Source: Kitasatospora sp. NBC_01287
Lineage (GTDB): Bacteria > Actinomycetota > Actinomycetes > Streptomycetales > Streptomycetaceae
NCBI RefSeq assembly: GCF_026340565.1
Contig: NZ_JAPEPB010000001.1
Coordinates: 4,936,501-5,000,500, forward strand
DNA length: 64,000 bases
Direction of reading: 5' to 3'
Shown: piece by piece, positions 15,685-23,362 of the stretch
Position numbering within the stretch: the first letter of the stretch is position 1
How the letters are laid out: each line of letters opens with the position of its first letter
The notes under the pieces: generated by a model
What the model was told of the DNA's origin: nothing
The model's input: the letters and a program-made list of their open reading frames with translations, nothing else
The model's database searches: none
Position numbers and translations under genes: made by a program

Positions 15685-17136
15685 ATGACAGAGAGTGAGT
15701 CGCTGCCAGCTGCCAGCGCTTCCGGAGAAGTCGTACGACGAGAGCCGCAAAACGCCCTTGACGGGCTCCGAGACTTCCAGGACCTGATCCTGGCCCGGCT
15801 CGACGACCTGGGGTTGCCGACCGAGGACGTCCTGGTTGCCCTCAATCACCGGCTTGCTCTGCTGGCGACCACTGAGCACGCCCTGGCCGGCCTGAACGAC
15901 GAACAGCGGGCGCGGTCGGCTTACATAGCCAAGATGATCATGGCGGGCTCCGTTGGACTGTTCGATGCGGCGCTTAACTACCTCTGGGACGAGACGGTCA
16001 TCGAGCTGCGGAAGCGCGTGATCGGCTACGACATCTCGTACTTCTACGCCGTCGCGGAGAAGAGCGAGAGCCGCCGCAAGGAGCTCAAGACAGCCGAGGA
16101 CCTGGTCAAGCTCGACGACGCGAAGCTCCTCAGCGGGGCTCGGGAAATCGGGCTCATCAGCGACGTCGGCTATCACCAGGTCGACCACATCCGGTTCATG
16201 CGCAACTACGCCAGCGCGGCTCACCCCAACCAGGTCTCGCTGACGGGCCTCCAGCTCGCCGACTGGCTGGAGACGTGCATCCGTGAGGTGATCACGCTCC
16301 CGCACAACACCGTCGTTGCCGAGATCAAGAAGCTGCTGGTCAACGTCCAGGCTGACAGGCTGGACAGCAACTACCTGGCACAGACAGCGGTCTTCTTCAA
16401 GGGCCTCCCCGGGGAGCAGGCGGACACCCTGACCATCGGACTCTTCGGGGTCTACACCACCATCGGCGGTGAGCCGCACACCCTCGACAACATTCGCGAC
16501 CTCTGGCCGAAGCTCTGGCCCTACGTCTCTGAGGACACCCGGTTCTGGGTTGGTACCCGCCTCGCGCGCTTCCTGGCCAACGCCGACCAGGCCCAGGCCG
16601 TCCTCGCCCGCCAACTCATCGACCTTGTCCAGGGCGGAAGTTACCTGCCCGACGAGATTAAGGTCGCGGAGATGGCCGAGGCGGTCGAAGACCTGCTGAA
16701 CGTGCACCTCGCCCGGGACAACTTCTACAACGAGCCCCGCGTGGCGCGACGCCTCGCTGAACTCGTCGGAGAACACGGGGCGGTCCCGGACAGCCTCGCA
16801 CGACAGTACGTCAAAACCCTGATCACGGTGTTCCTCACCAACGGCCACGGCGAGGCGTTCGCGGCTAACGAGATCTACCTGGACCTGATCAGCCGCTTTG
16901 ACCCGGAGCAGGCATCGCTCGCCCTCCGAGCGTTCGCCGACGCCGAGATCTCAAGCCAGCTGCAGCGTCAACTGTCCCAGAAGAAGTGGGACGAGCTCCT
17001 GAACGTTATCGACGTCAAGATCACGGGACGGCCCGAGCGCGAGCTCCTGCAGGCGGTCCGCGACTTCCCGGGCACCCCGGACAAGCTCCGCCTCGACTCC
17101 GGTATCAAGCGTCACCTCGCCGCGCTGCCGAGCTGA
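15685..17136 (+). CDS. HEPN-like protein of unknown function
   Basis: A 483-residue soluble, largely helical protein. Around residue 173 it reads Phe-Met-Arg173-Asn-Tyr-Ala-Ser-Ala-Ala-His180-Pro-Asn, an Arg-x6-His motif with the Arg-Asn start and His-Pro-Asn end often seen in HEPN RNase domains. The remaining C-terminal 280 residues form a run of helices with regularly spaced Leu/Ala, possibly a repeat or HEAT-like scaffold. HEPN proteins cut RNA in toxin-antitoxin and abortive-infection systems; the motif here could also belong to a non-catalytic relative. The gene stands alone in plus orientation on the element; a TCCCGG/CCGGGA hairpin (17231-17245) follows. No partner antitoxin is visible. 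Confidence 0.65.
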   Translation: MTESESLPAASASGEVVRREPQNALDGLRDFQDLILARLDDLGLPTEDVLVALNHRLALLATTEHALAGLNDEQRARSAYIAKMIMAGSVGLFDAALNYLWDETVIELRKRVIGYDISYFYAVAEKSESRRKELKTAEDLVKLDDAKLLSGAREIGLISDVGYHQVDHIRFMRNYASAAHPNQVSLTGLQLADWLETCIREVITLPHNTVVAEIKKLLVNVQADRLDSNYLAQTAVFFKGLPGEQADTLTIGLFGVYTTIGGEPHTLDNIRDLWPKLWPYVSEDTRFWVGTRLARFLANADQAQAVLARQLIDLVQGGSYLPDEIKVAEMAEAVEDLLNVHLARDNFYNEPRVARRLAELVGEHGAVPDSLARQYVKTLITVFLTNGHGEAFAANEIYLDLISRFDPEQASLALRAFADAEISSQLQRQLSQKKWDELLNVIDVKITGRPERELLQAVRDFPGTPDKLRLDSGIKRHLAALPS

Positions 17137-17409
17137 GAACCAAGTAGTCCTCACGCAGAGCAGCCACGAACACCCGATGCAGGCTTCCGGTCAGAATAGA
17201 CCTTCTGCGGCTGGTTCGTGGCTGTTCTGCTCCCGGATTCCGGGAACCCGTCGGTTTCTGTTGGCGGTGGCGCGGAAGCGCGCTATTCGGGGCGGAAACG
17301 GGCGTGCAGCGGCGGGTCACTGGTGCCTCGGGCGAAGTGTCGACGCCTGCCGTCGCCGTGGCTGCTGATGACGGTGAGGAGGGCACGGTGTCGGCGCTCA
17401 CGGGACTCC

Positions 17410-18444
17410 TCATGCCCAGGCGCCGACCAACATCGGTTCGGGCCGGAGCTTGATCCCGGTTGCGATCTCGACCTGCGCTGAGAGTTCGGTGAGGGCTTGG
17501 GCGAAGCCCGTCGCGGTCGCTCCGTCGTGGGCGGTAAGGGTGAGGGCGCGGCGGTCCGAGCAACGGATGCCGTCAGCGATCTTGTTGCCGGGGCGGTAGC
17601 CGCTGTGTTCCAACAGCCACCCGGCGCTGGCCCGGAGCTGTCCATCGCTGTCGGTGTGAACTGGGCAGCCGGCGGCGGACCAGTGGTCGGCCTGGGTGAC
17701 GGTGACGGGTGAGTTGAGGAAGACCGATCCGGCCTGGCGGGCGTCGGGGCCGTGGGGGTCGAGGAGCAGTCCGCGGCGGTGGCGGTTGGCGAGGACGGCG
17801 GCCGTGACCTCGGCGACGGGCGGGCGGGTGCCGACGGGGACGCTGAGTTCGTCGGCGAGCGGCTGGTAGGCGACCGGGGCGGCGGCTGAGCGGATGAGGT
17901 GGAAGGTGACGGTGAGGATCGTCCAGCGGCCGGGATTGTTCTTGAAGCGGCTGTCGCGGTGCCGCAGTCGGCATGCTTCGGCGGGCAGGGTCCGCATGCA
18001 GTTCATCTCCCAGTCCCACACCGTCAGGTGGTCCAGGGTGTCGGAGATCTGCTGACCGTAGGCGCCGGCGTTCTGGACCGGGGCGGCACCGGTGGTGCCG
18101 GGTATGCCGGCCAAGCACTCGATCCCGGCCAGCTGTTCGGCAGCGGCCCAGGCAGTGAGGTCGGTGAGCGGTTGGCCGGCCTGGACGGTGACGTCGACCG
18201 TGGTGTCGTCGACGCGGGTGGCGGTGATGCCCTCGGTGTTCATCACCACGACGGTGCCGGGGTGTCCGGCGTCGGAGGCGATGACGTTGCTGCCGTGGCC
18301 CAGCACCACGGGCGCCTGGTCGTCGCGCTGCCCGATGGCCCTGACGGCGTCGGCCCAGTCGGCGGGGGAGGAGATCGTCAGGGCGTGTTCGGCGGGGCCG
18401 CCGAGCCGCAGGGTGGTCAGGGACGCGAGCGTGGTGCTGGGCAC
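17410..18444 (-). CDS. murB: MurB-like UDP-N-acetylenolpyruvoylglucosamine reductase
   Basis: A 344-residue flavoprotein of the MurB family, which reduces the enolpyruvyl ether made by MurA to give UDP-MurNAc. FAD-binding signatures are present: Leu-Gly-His-Gly-Ser-Asn-Val-Ile near residue 50 and Gly-Ile-Pro-Gly-Thr-Thr-Gly-Ala-Ala-Pro-Val-Gln-Asn-Ala-Gly-Ala-Tyr. The Arg-Asp-Ser-Arg-Phe-Lys segment, the Ala-Gly-Ser-Val-Phe-Leu-Asn segment with the proton-donor Ser, and the Arg-Pro-Glu-Pro near the C-terminus keep the catalytic Arg, Ser and Glu. The GTG start follows AGGAGG by seven bases and lies 11 bp after the serine hydrolase gene. Last gene of the operon. It is a mobile, second copy rather than the housekeeping murB. 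Confidence 0.88.
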   Translation of the reverse strand: MPSTTLASLTTLRLGGPAEHALTISSPADWADAVRAIGQRDDQAPVVLGHGSNVIASDAGHPGTVVVMNTEGITATRVDDTTVDVTVQAGQPLTDLTAWAAAEQLAGIECLAGIPGTTGAAPVQNAGAYGQQISDTLDHLTVWDWEMNCMRTLPAEACRLRHRDSRFKNNPGRWTILTVTFHLIRSAAAPVAYQPLADELSVPVGTRPPVAEVTAAVLANRHRRGLLLDPHGPDARQAGSVFLNSPVTVTQADHWSAAGCPVHTDSDGQLRASAGWLLEHSGYRPGNKIADGIRCSDRRALTLTAHDGATATGFAQALTELSAQVEIATGIKLRPEPMLVGAWA

Positions 18445-18455
18445 GGCTGGGCCTC

Positions 18456-19499
18456 CTAGGTTTCGTCGGTGATCGCCTTGAGTGCGAGAGCCCGCAGCGG
18501 GGCCAAGCGGGTGCGGTTGTCCTGGTGGTGGTAGACGGCGTTGGTGCAGATGGCCAGGTAGCGGCCGGTGGCCGGGGCGAGGTAGAGGCTGGTTCCGGTG
18601 AAGCCGTGGTGGTAGGCGACCCGGCCCTCGTCGGCGAGGATCCAGGCCAGGCCACGGTCGAGGCCCGCCTCGATCTCGGCCTGTGGCTGCATGCTGTGGG
18701 CGAGCCAGCGGCCCAGGGGCCCGCCGGTGGCGTGCGAGGTCAGCAGGTGGGTGGCGAAGGTGGCGAGGTCGGCTGGGGTGGTGAACACCCCGGCGTGGCC
18801 GGCGACTCCGCCGAGCAGGGCGGCGTTGTCGTCGTGCGGCATCCCCCACAGCCGGGGCCCGCCGGTCAACCGCTGCTCGGTCGGAGCGACCTGAGCGGAG
18901 CGGGGTACCGGTCCGTAGGTCGTGCTGGTCATGTCGAGGTGCTGCCAGAGCTCGGCCGCCAGCTCGTCCAGGCGCTGGCAGCGGTAGTTGGCCAGGGCCA
19001 GGCCGAGGAGGATGAAGCCGCGGTTGATGTAGCGGTGTCCGGCTCCGGGGTCGGCGATCAGCGGCTCTCCACAGATCAGGTCGGCCAGCGGCTCGGTGCG
19101 GTGGCGGTACTGGTCGAGGCGGGTGTCGGCCCGCAGGCCGGAGGTGTGGGCCAGGACCTGGTGAACCGTCACCCGGCCTCCGGGTGCCTCGGTCGGGATG
19201 CCGGTCAGCAGTTCGCGGATCGGGGTGTCCAGCGTGAAGCCGTCCATGAGGGAGGTGCCGACCAGCGGCCAGGTGGCCAGGACCTTGGTCAGCGACGCCA
19301 CGTCGTACACCGTGTCCGCCCCCGGCCGGGCGTCGCCGCACTCGGGGGCGACGACGCCGGAGGTCAGGTAGCCGGGCTCGGTGTCGAAGGTGCCGTGGGC
19401 GATGACTCCGCCGGGCACGGTGCCGTCAGCGGTCATCAGGTCCAGGCACTCGCGCAGGTCGGCGAGCGCGTTCGGCTTCCACGGCACGGTGTTGGTCAC
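18456..19499 (-). CDS. serine hydrolase, class C beta-lactamase/DD-peptidase fold
   Basis: A 347-residue protein of the beta-lactamase/penicillin-binding family. The catalytic motifs are Ser-Leu-Thr-Lys (Asp-Val-Ala-Ser-Leu-Thr-Lys), Tyr-Ile-Asn (Arg-Tyr-Ile-Asn-Arg-Gly) and His-Gly-Phe-Thr-Gly in place of Lys-Thr-Gly, typical of esterase- or DD-peptidase-like members. No signal peptide or membrane helix is visible, so it should act in the cytoplasm, unusual for a cell-wall peptidase and suggestive of a small-molecule substrate. The GTG start lies 2 bp after the murA-like stop, with CAGGAG overlapping that stop. Its place between MurA-like and MurB-like enzymes points to a shared pathway. Confidence 0.85.
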   Translation of the reverse strand: MTNTVPWKPNALADLRECLDLMTADGTVPGGVIAHGTFDTEPGYLTSGVVAPECGDARPGADTVYDVASLTKVLATWPLVGTSLMDGFTLDTPIRELLTGIPTEAPGGRVTVHQVLAHTSGLRADTRLDQYRHRTEPLADLICGEPLIADPGAGHRYINRGFILLGLALANYRCQRLDELAAELWQHLDMTSTTYGPVPRSAQVAPTEQRLTGGPRLWGMPHDDNAALLGGVAGHAGVFTTPADLATFATHLLTSHATGGPLGRWLAHSMQPQAEIEAGLDRGLAWILADEGRVAYHHGFTGTSLYLAPATGRYLAICTNAVYHHQDNRTRLAPLRALALKAITDET

Positions 19500-19501
19500 G
19501 G

Positions 19502-20803
19502 CTACTCCTGGTCGATCGTCAGGTCGGCACCGAGCGCGGCCAACTTCGGCAGCAGGCTGCCGTATCCGCGCCGCAGGTGATACATCCCTCGGATCGTAGA
19601 GGTGCCCTCGGCGGCCAAGGCGGCGATCACGAGAGCGGTCACCGCCCGGATGTCCTCCCCGGCCACGTCGGCGCCGGTGAGGGCGGACCAGCCCCGGACG
19701 GTGATCACCGAGCCGGTCGCGTTGACGGCGGCGCCGAACGCGGCCAGGGCCGGCAGGTGGGTGTCGCGCTGGGTGTAGATCCGCTCGTCGATGCGGGAGG
19801 TGCCCTCGGCCTGGGTGAGAAAAGCGGTCAGCTGGGGCTGCACATCGGTCGGGAAGCCGGGGTGCGGGCCGGTGGCCATCTGTACCGGCCGTGGCCCGGC
19901 CGGCGTGCTGACGGCCGTTCCGCTGTCCAGCGGGTCGAGCTGGATTCCGGCGTCGGCGAACACGGACACCAGCCCGTCCGGGAACGCGGCCGGCGGGAAG
20001 CCGTCCAGGTGGACGGTGCCGCCTGTGATGGCGGCGGCCAGCGCGATGGTGGCGGCCTCCAGCCGGTCCGGCGGCACGGTGAACACCCCGCCCCGGATGC
20101 GGTCGGTGCCGGTGACGTTCAGGGCCTTCCTGCCCCGCCACTCGATGCCGACGCCGGCCTGCGAGAGCAGGGCGGCGGTGTGGGTGACCTCGGGTTCCAC
20201 GCTGGGGTTGAGGATCGCGGAGGTGCCCGGGGTCCGGGCGGCCAGCAGCATCGCGGTGACCGTCGCGCCCAGGCTCGGCCCCCACGAGCGGGTCTCGGCG
20301 TCGGTGATGAACGGCAGCCGTTTGCCGGTGAAGCGGGCCCGTACCCGGCCCCGGCTCACCTCGACCTCGGCCCCGGCGGCTTCCATCGTGGCCAGGTGCC
20401 GGTCGATGTAGCGGGCGCAGAAGGCGTCCCCGCCGGGGGTGGGGAAGGTGACCTTGCCGGCGCGGGCCAGCAGGGCGCCGCCCATCACTGCGGTGGTGCG
20501 GATGCGCCGTCCGAGGTCGTCGGGGATGACGGGGAAGTAGGAGTCGGCCGGGCGGGTGGCGAACTCGCTACCGGTCACGCTGGCGCGGGTGCCGGTGCGG
20601 TGCAGGATGTCGGCGACCACGAGGGTGTCCAGGATCTCGGGGGCGCCGATCAGGGTCAGTGGGTCGTCGGCCAGGATCGCGGCGGCGTAGAGGTGCAGGG
20701 CGATGTTCTTGCTGCCCTGCACGGTGGTGGTGCCGACCAGGCGGTTGCCGCCGGTGATCCGCACGGCCCGCTCGTCGGCGGTGGTGGCGTTGGTGGTGGT
20801 CAT
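19502..20803 (-). CDS. murA: MurA-like enolpyruvyl transferase with Asp at the catalytic Cys position
   Basis: A 433-residue EPSP-synthase-fold enzyme aligned by eye to UDP-GlcNAc 1-carboxyvinyltransferase. Gly-Ser-Lys32-Asn33 matches the substrate-binding Lys-Asn; His-Pro-Gly-Phe-Pro-Thr-Asp-Val-Gln holds the general-base Asp; Arg-Gly-Tyr near the end holds the phosphate Arg. The flexible-loop motif is Pro-Gly-Gly-Asp126 where Escherichia coli has Pro-Gly-Gly-Cys115; this Cys-to-Asp change is known from mycobacterial and chlamydial MurA and confers fosfomycin insensitivity. ATG 20803 follows GGGAAGG by five bases; a GTG at 20809 would overlap the upstream stop (GTGA) and is an alternative start. 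Second enzyme of the operon. Confidence 0.88.
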   Translation of the reverse strand: MTTTNATTADERAVRITGGNRLVGTTTVQGSKNIALHLYAAAILADDPLTLIGAPEILDTLVVADILHRTGTRASVTGSEFATRPADSYFPVIPDDLGRRIRTTAVMGGALLARAGKVTFPTPGGDAFCARYIDRHLATMEAAGAEVEVSRGRVRARFTGKRLPFITDAETRSWGPSLGATVTAMLLAARTPGTSAILNPSVEPEVTHTAALLSQAGVGIEWRGRKALNVTGTDRIRGGVFTVPPDRLEAATIALAAAITGGTVHLDGFPPAAFPDGLVSVFADAGIQLDPLDSGTAVSTPAGPRPVQMATGPHPGFPTDVQPQLTAFLTQAEGTSRIDERIYTQRDTHLPALAAFGAAVNATGSVITVRGWSALTGADVAGEDIRAVTALVIAALAAEGTSTIRGMYHLRRGYGSLLPKLAALGADLTIDQE

Positions 20804-20805
20804 GG

Positions 20806-21546
20806 TCACCTTCCCTGGCTTCCGGCGGGGAAGAAGCCCCCGACCTGGGTCTTGGGGTAGAGCAGGGTATGCGCGCCGATCAGGGTGGCGGGCTGGAGCA
20901 CGGTGCCGGCCGGGACGATCACGCCGTCGCCGATCACCGCGCCGAACTTCGTCTGGCCGGTGGCCACTCGGTGGCCGTCGAGGTAGGCGCAGACCTCTTC
21001 GGTGGCCGGCTCGGTGACCGGGCCGGAGGTGACGCGCAGGCCGGTGGTGGAGACGAAAGCGCCGATGTTGACGCCCAGGCCGAGCACGGAGTCGCCGACG
21101 AAGCTGGTGTGCTTCATGAAGATCCCACCCGTCAGCAGGGAGCGGGTGACCTCGGCACCGAAGCCGATCCGGCAGTCGGGGCCGATGACGGTGTTGTCGC
21201 GCACCCGGGCGCCGGCCTCGATGACGGCGCCGGGGCAGACCAGCACCGGGCCGGTGACGAACGCGCCCTCGGCGATGACTGCTCCGGGCGCCACGACCAC
21301 GTGGCCGCGGACGGTGGCGCCGGGCTCGATGACCCCGGTTGGCTCCGGCAGCGGGATGTCCAGGTGACCGGCCATCAGGTCGGCGATGGCCTTCTTGAGG
21401 CCGAACACGGTCGGGCAGCAGTTCAGCAGGTGCAGCACGACCGGGTCGGTGACGTGCTCGGTGTCGAAGTAGTACGCGGGGGTGGTGCGGTAGTCGATGC
21501 GCTCCAACTCGGTATCGATGGTGGGCGCGTCGGTCAGCCGGTTCAT
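20806..21546 (-). CDS. left-handed beta-helix acyltransferase-like protein
   Basis: A 246-residue protein built mostly of hexapeptide repeats ([Ile/Val]-Gly/Ala-x4) from about residue 70 to the end, as in the C-terminal domain of GlmU and other sugar or sugar-nucleotide N-acetyltransferases. The N-terminal 65 residues are short and helical; there is no nucleotidyltransferase domain. Near the end Gly-Gln-Thr-Lys-Phe-Gly-Ala-Val-Ile-Gly-Asp resembles the GlmU active-site turn. The second ATG (21546) is chosen because GAGGAG lies nine bases before it and directly abuts the first ATG. The stop is 2 bp from the murA-like start. Most likely supplies an acetylated sugar nucleotide to the two Mur-like enzymes; not proven. 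Confidence 0.8.
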   Translation of the reverse strand: MNRLTDAPTIDTELERIDYRTTPAYYFDTEHVTDPVVLHLLNCCPTVFGLKKAIADLMAGHLDIPLPEPTGVIEPGATVRGHVVVAPGAVIAEGAFVTGPVLVCPGAVIEAGARVRDNTVIGPDCRIGFGAEVTRSLLTGGIFMKHTSFVGDSVLGLGVNIGAFVSTTGLRVTSGPVTEPATEEVCAYLDGHRVATGQTKFGAVIGDGVIVPAGTVLQPATLIGAHTLLYPKTQVGGFFPAGSQGR

Positions 21547-21603
21547 GGGCTGCATCTCCTCTCGGGCGAGCGAGTGGAAGAAGGGGACGTGTGGCCTGCG
21601 GAG

Positions 21604-21807
21604 CTACGAGACGGGCAGGTCCGGGGCGGTGGCCGGGACCTGGGCACTGGCCTCGGCGGGGTGGCTGTGGACCATGAGGCCGAGCAGCGCGAGCACGGGC
21701 AGGTGCAGGGCCGCCCAGCAGGCGGTCAGGAAGGTGCCGAGCCGGTCGTCGTCCGGCGCTGCGTGGCGGGGGCCGACGGCGGGCATGGCGGTGCTGTGCG
21801 TGGGCAT
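21604..21807 (-). CDS. small single-helix membrane peptide, 67 aa
   Basis: Short frame from an ATG, with a polar His/Asp-rich N-terminus, one hydrophobic helix (about residues 28-48, Leu-Thr-Ala-Cys-Trp-Ala-Ala-Leu...) and a Pro/Ala tail. It is the first frame downstream of the paired CCGTA-N7-TACGG sites and precedes the beta-helix gene by about 60 bp on the same strand, so it probably leads the operon. No family recognised, weak ribosome binding site, moderate confidence that it is translated. Confidence 0.5.
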   Translation of the reverse strand: MPTHSTAMPAVGPRHAAPDDDRLGTFLTACWAALHLPVLALLGLMVHSHPAEASAQVPATAPDLPVS

Positions 21808-21875
21808 GTGAGGGCCTTCGGCAACAGGGGGCGGATGGGGAGATTCCCAGTGAACCGCCGTGCCGAAGGCCGGAT

Positions 21876-21910
21876 CCGTAGCCGGGCTACGGGCCGTAAT
21901 ACGACTACGG
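21876..21910 (-). promoter_or_regulatory. tandem palindromic operator, two CCGTA-N7-TACGG sites
   Basis: Two 17-bp palindromes, CCGTAGCCGGGCTACGG (21876-21892) and CCGTAATACGACTACGG (21894-21910), with centres 18 bp apart, between the stop of the XRE-TPR gene and the start of the five-gene operon. Identical half-sites and spacing with different middles are what a dimeric regulator bound twice in tandem would select. The XRE-TPR protein encoded next door is the obvious candidate. A wider GCCTTCGGCA/TGCCGAAGGC inverted repeat lies between here and the operon start. Confidence 0.65.
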
Positions 21911-21911
21911 G

Positions 21912-23243
21912 TCAGATGATCTGTACGCCCGCACGGGAGGCGAAGTCTCGGACTCCGGGCAGCTTGCGGTCGTGCCGCAGCAGGTTGGTGGCGAGGTCGC
22001 GCACGGCCCCCCGCCGGAGTTCCTGCGGGGCCGCCTCCTCGGCCGCGAGCAGGGCCCGGTAGCACTGCTCGGGCTTGCCCCACTGGTCGAACGCGCGGGC
22101 CACATCGATGAAGAAGCGGGCCTGCCGCTCGGCGGTCGGCAGTGAGGCGGGGTCGATGGTGGCGGCCAGCTCGATAGCCCTGCCCGCGTCGCCGAGTTCG
22201 TAGTGGACGGATAGCTCGTGCAGGGCGATGCCCTGGATCCCGTCCACCAGCCCGGAGGTCCGCCCGGCTGCGGCAGCGCTGTCGGCTGCCTCGCGGATCA
22301 GCGAGTGTGCGTAGGAGCGATCACCAGTCTTCGCGGCGGTGTAGGCAGCCGTGGCGTACAGGTCGCCGCGGGTTGCCAGACGGGCGGTCTCGGGCACCGT
22401 GTTGTCGGCGAGGAGTTCCTCGGCGGCGACCACCACGATGTCAGTTGCCCTGGCCAGACTGCCCTGACGACGCCACGAGCTGGAGACCATCCGCTGGGAC
22501 TCGGCGACCACCAACGGGTCATCGCCCGCACGGGCGGAGGTCAACGCGCGGTCCGCGGTGATGGCCACCAGGTTGTTGTCGCCGGCCTTGATGCACAGCC
22601 GCACCGCGAGGTTGTAGAGCTGGGCGACATTGCGGGCTCGCTCCTCCGGCGTGCCGACCATCTGGGCGGCGGCGATCCGAACCGGCAGAGCCTCGGTGAG
22701 CGCGTCGTACTTCGCAGTCTTGAACTCCTGGCGCGACGTCAGTAGGGAAGCGGCTACGGACTCCTGGGTCGGCTCGCGCCGAGGCGCTGGAATCCGGCCC
22801 GGTCCGTAGAGCAGCAGATCTTCCAGCCCGGCCAAGGGCGAGGCTGTCTCGGCATTCGCGGCCTGCTGGCCGGCGACCGGAGCGAACAGGGCGGCAGCCG
22901 CCAGGGTCAGGAACGGGCGGCGTCGCACATCGTCCTCCTCGGCAGCGGAAGTGCTCGTCAGCGTAGCGGAGGCGGACTTGCGGGGGCGGGACCTCGGCCG
23001 ATCCGCGGCTGGCTGCGGTAAGGCCATCAGCTCGCTGAGCTCGCAGCCCAGCACCGCCGTGAGGCGACGCAGCAGGGTCAGATCCTTTACCTGTTGCAGG
23101 TCGCGTTCCACCAGCGACATCCAGACCTCGCTGCGGTCGAGCTCGGCGGCGAGACGGAGCTGCGTCCACTCCATCTCGGCGCGGCGGAGTGCGATGAACT
23201 TGCCGAACGTGATGCCACTGCTCCCCACGCTGGCCCCCGGCAT
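21912..23243 (-). CDS. XRE-family regulator with TPR-like C-terminal domain
   Basis: A 443-residue regulator. Residues about 12-65 are a Cro/C1 helix-turn-helix (Trp-Thr-Gln-Leu-Arg-Leu-Ala-Ala-Glu-Leu-Asp-Arg-Ser-Glu-Val). A short linker leads into a long all-helical domain (about 110-440) of antiparallel pairs like tetratricopeptide repeats; this layout is common in Streptomyces regulators that respond to small molecules. An Ala-rich hydrophobic stretch near residue 115 is a helix of this domain rather than a clear signal peptide. The stop lies 2 bp from the tandem operators, so the protein is well placed to regulate the Mur-like operon in cis. The ATG at 23243 has no strong ribosome binding site; GTG starts a few codons in are possible. 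Confidence 0.8.
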   Translation of the reverse strand: MPGASVGSSGITFGKFIALRRAEMEWTQLRLAAELDRSEVWMSLVERDLQQVKDLTLLRRLTAVLGCELSELMALPQPAADRPRSRPRKSASATLTSTSAAEEDDVRRRPFLTLAAAALFAPVAGQQAANAETASPLAGLEDLLLYGPGRIPAPRREPTQESVAASLLTSRQEFKTAKYDALTEALPVRIAAAQMVGTPEERARNVAQLYNLAVRLCIKAGDNNLVAITADRALTSARAGDDPLVVAESQRMVSSSWRRQGSLARATDIVVVAAEELLADNTVPETARLATRGDLYATAAYTAAKTGDRSYAHSLIREAADSAAAAGRTSGLVDGIQGIALHELSVHYELGDAGRAIELAATIDPASLPTAERQARFFIDVARAFDQWGKPEQCYRALLAAEEAAPQELRRGAVRDLATNLLRHDRKLPGVRDFASRAGVQII

Positions 23244-23362
23244 CGTGTTGAAACCATTACAGAGGGCTACCGTACCGATGATTGGGGGCGCGGTGTAGGG
23301 CTTTCGGGGCGACGCCGGCGTTCACCGCGCTGCCGTGGCCAGCGGCCGATTCGGCGAGGTGA

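Noticed and set aside
15820-17136. HEPN-like gene plus a neighbouring nucleotidyltransferase antitoxin
   Set aside because: No MNT-type or other antitoxin frame was found next to it on either strand.
17137-17409. A further small gene between the HEPN-like and murB-like genes
   Set aside because: Only short frames without ribosome binding sites; the stretch holds a TCCCGG/CCGGGA hairpin and nothing else recognisable.
18525-20860. Long plus-strand open frames rich in Gly, Val and Ala opposite the Mur-like operon
   Set aside because: They are antisense shadows of the real genes, a known effect of high GC; they lack domain motifs and ribosome binding sites.
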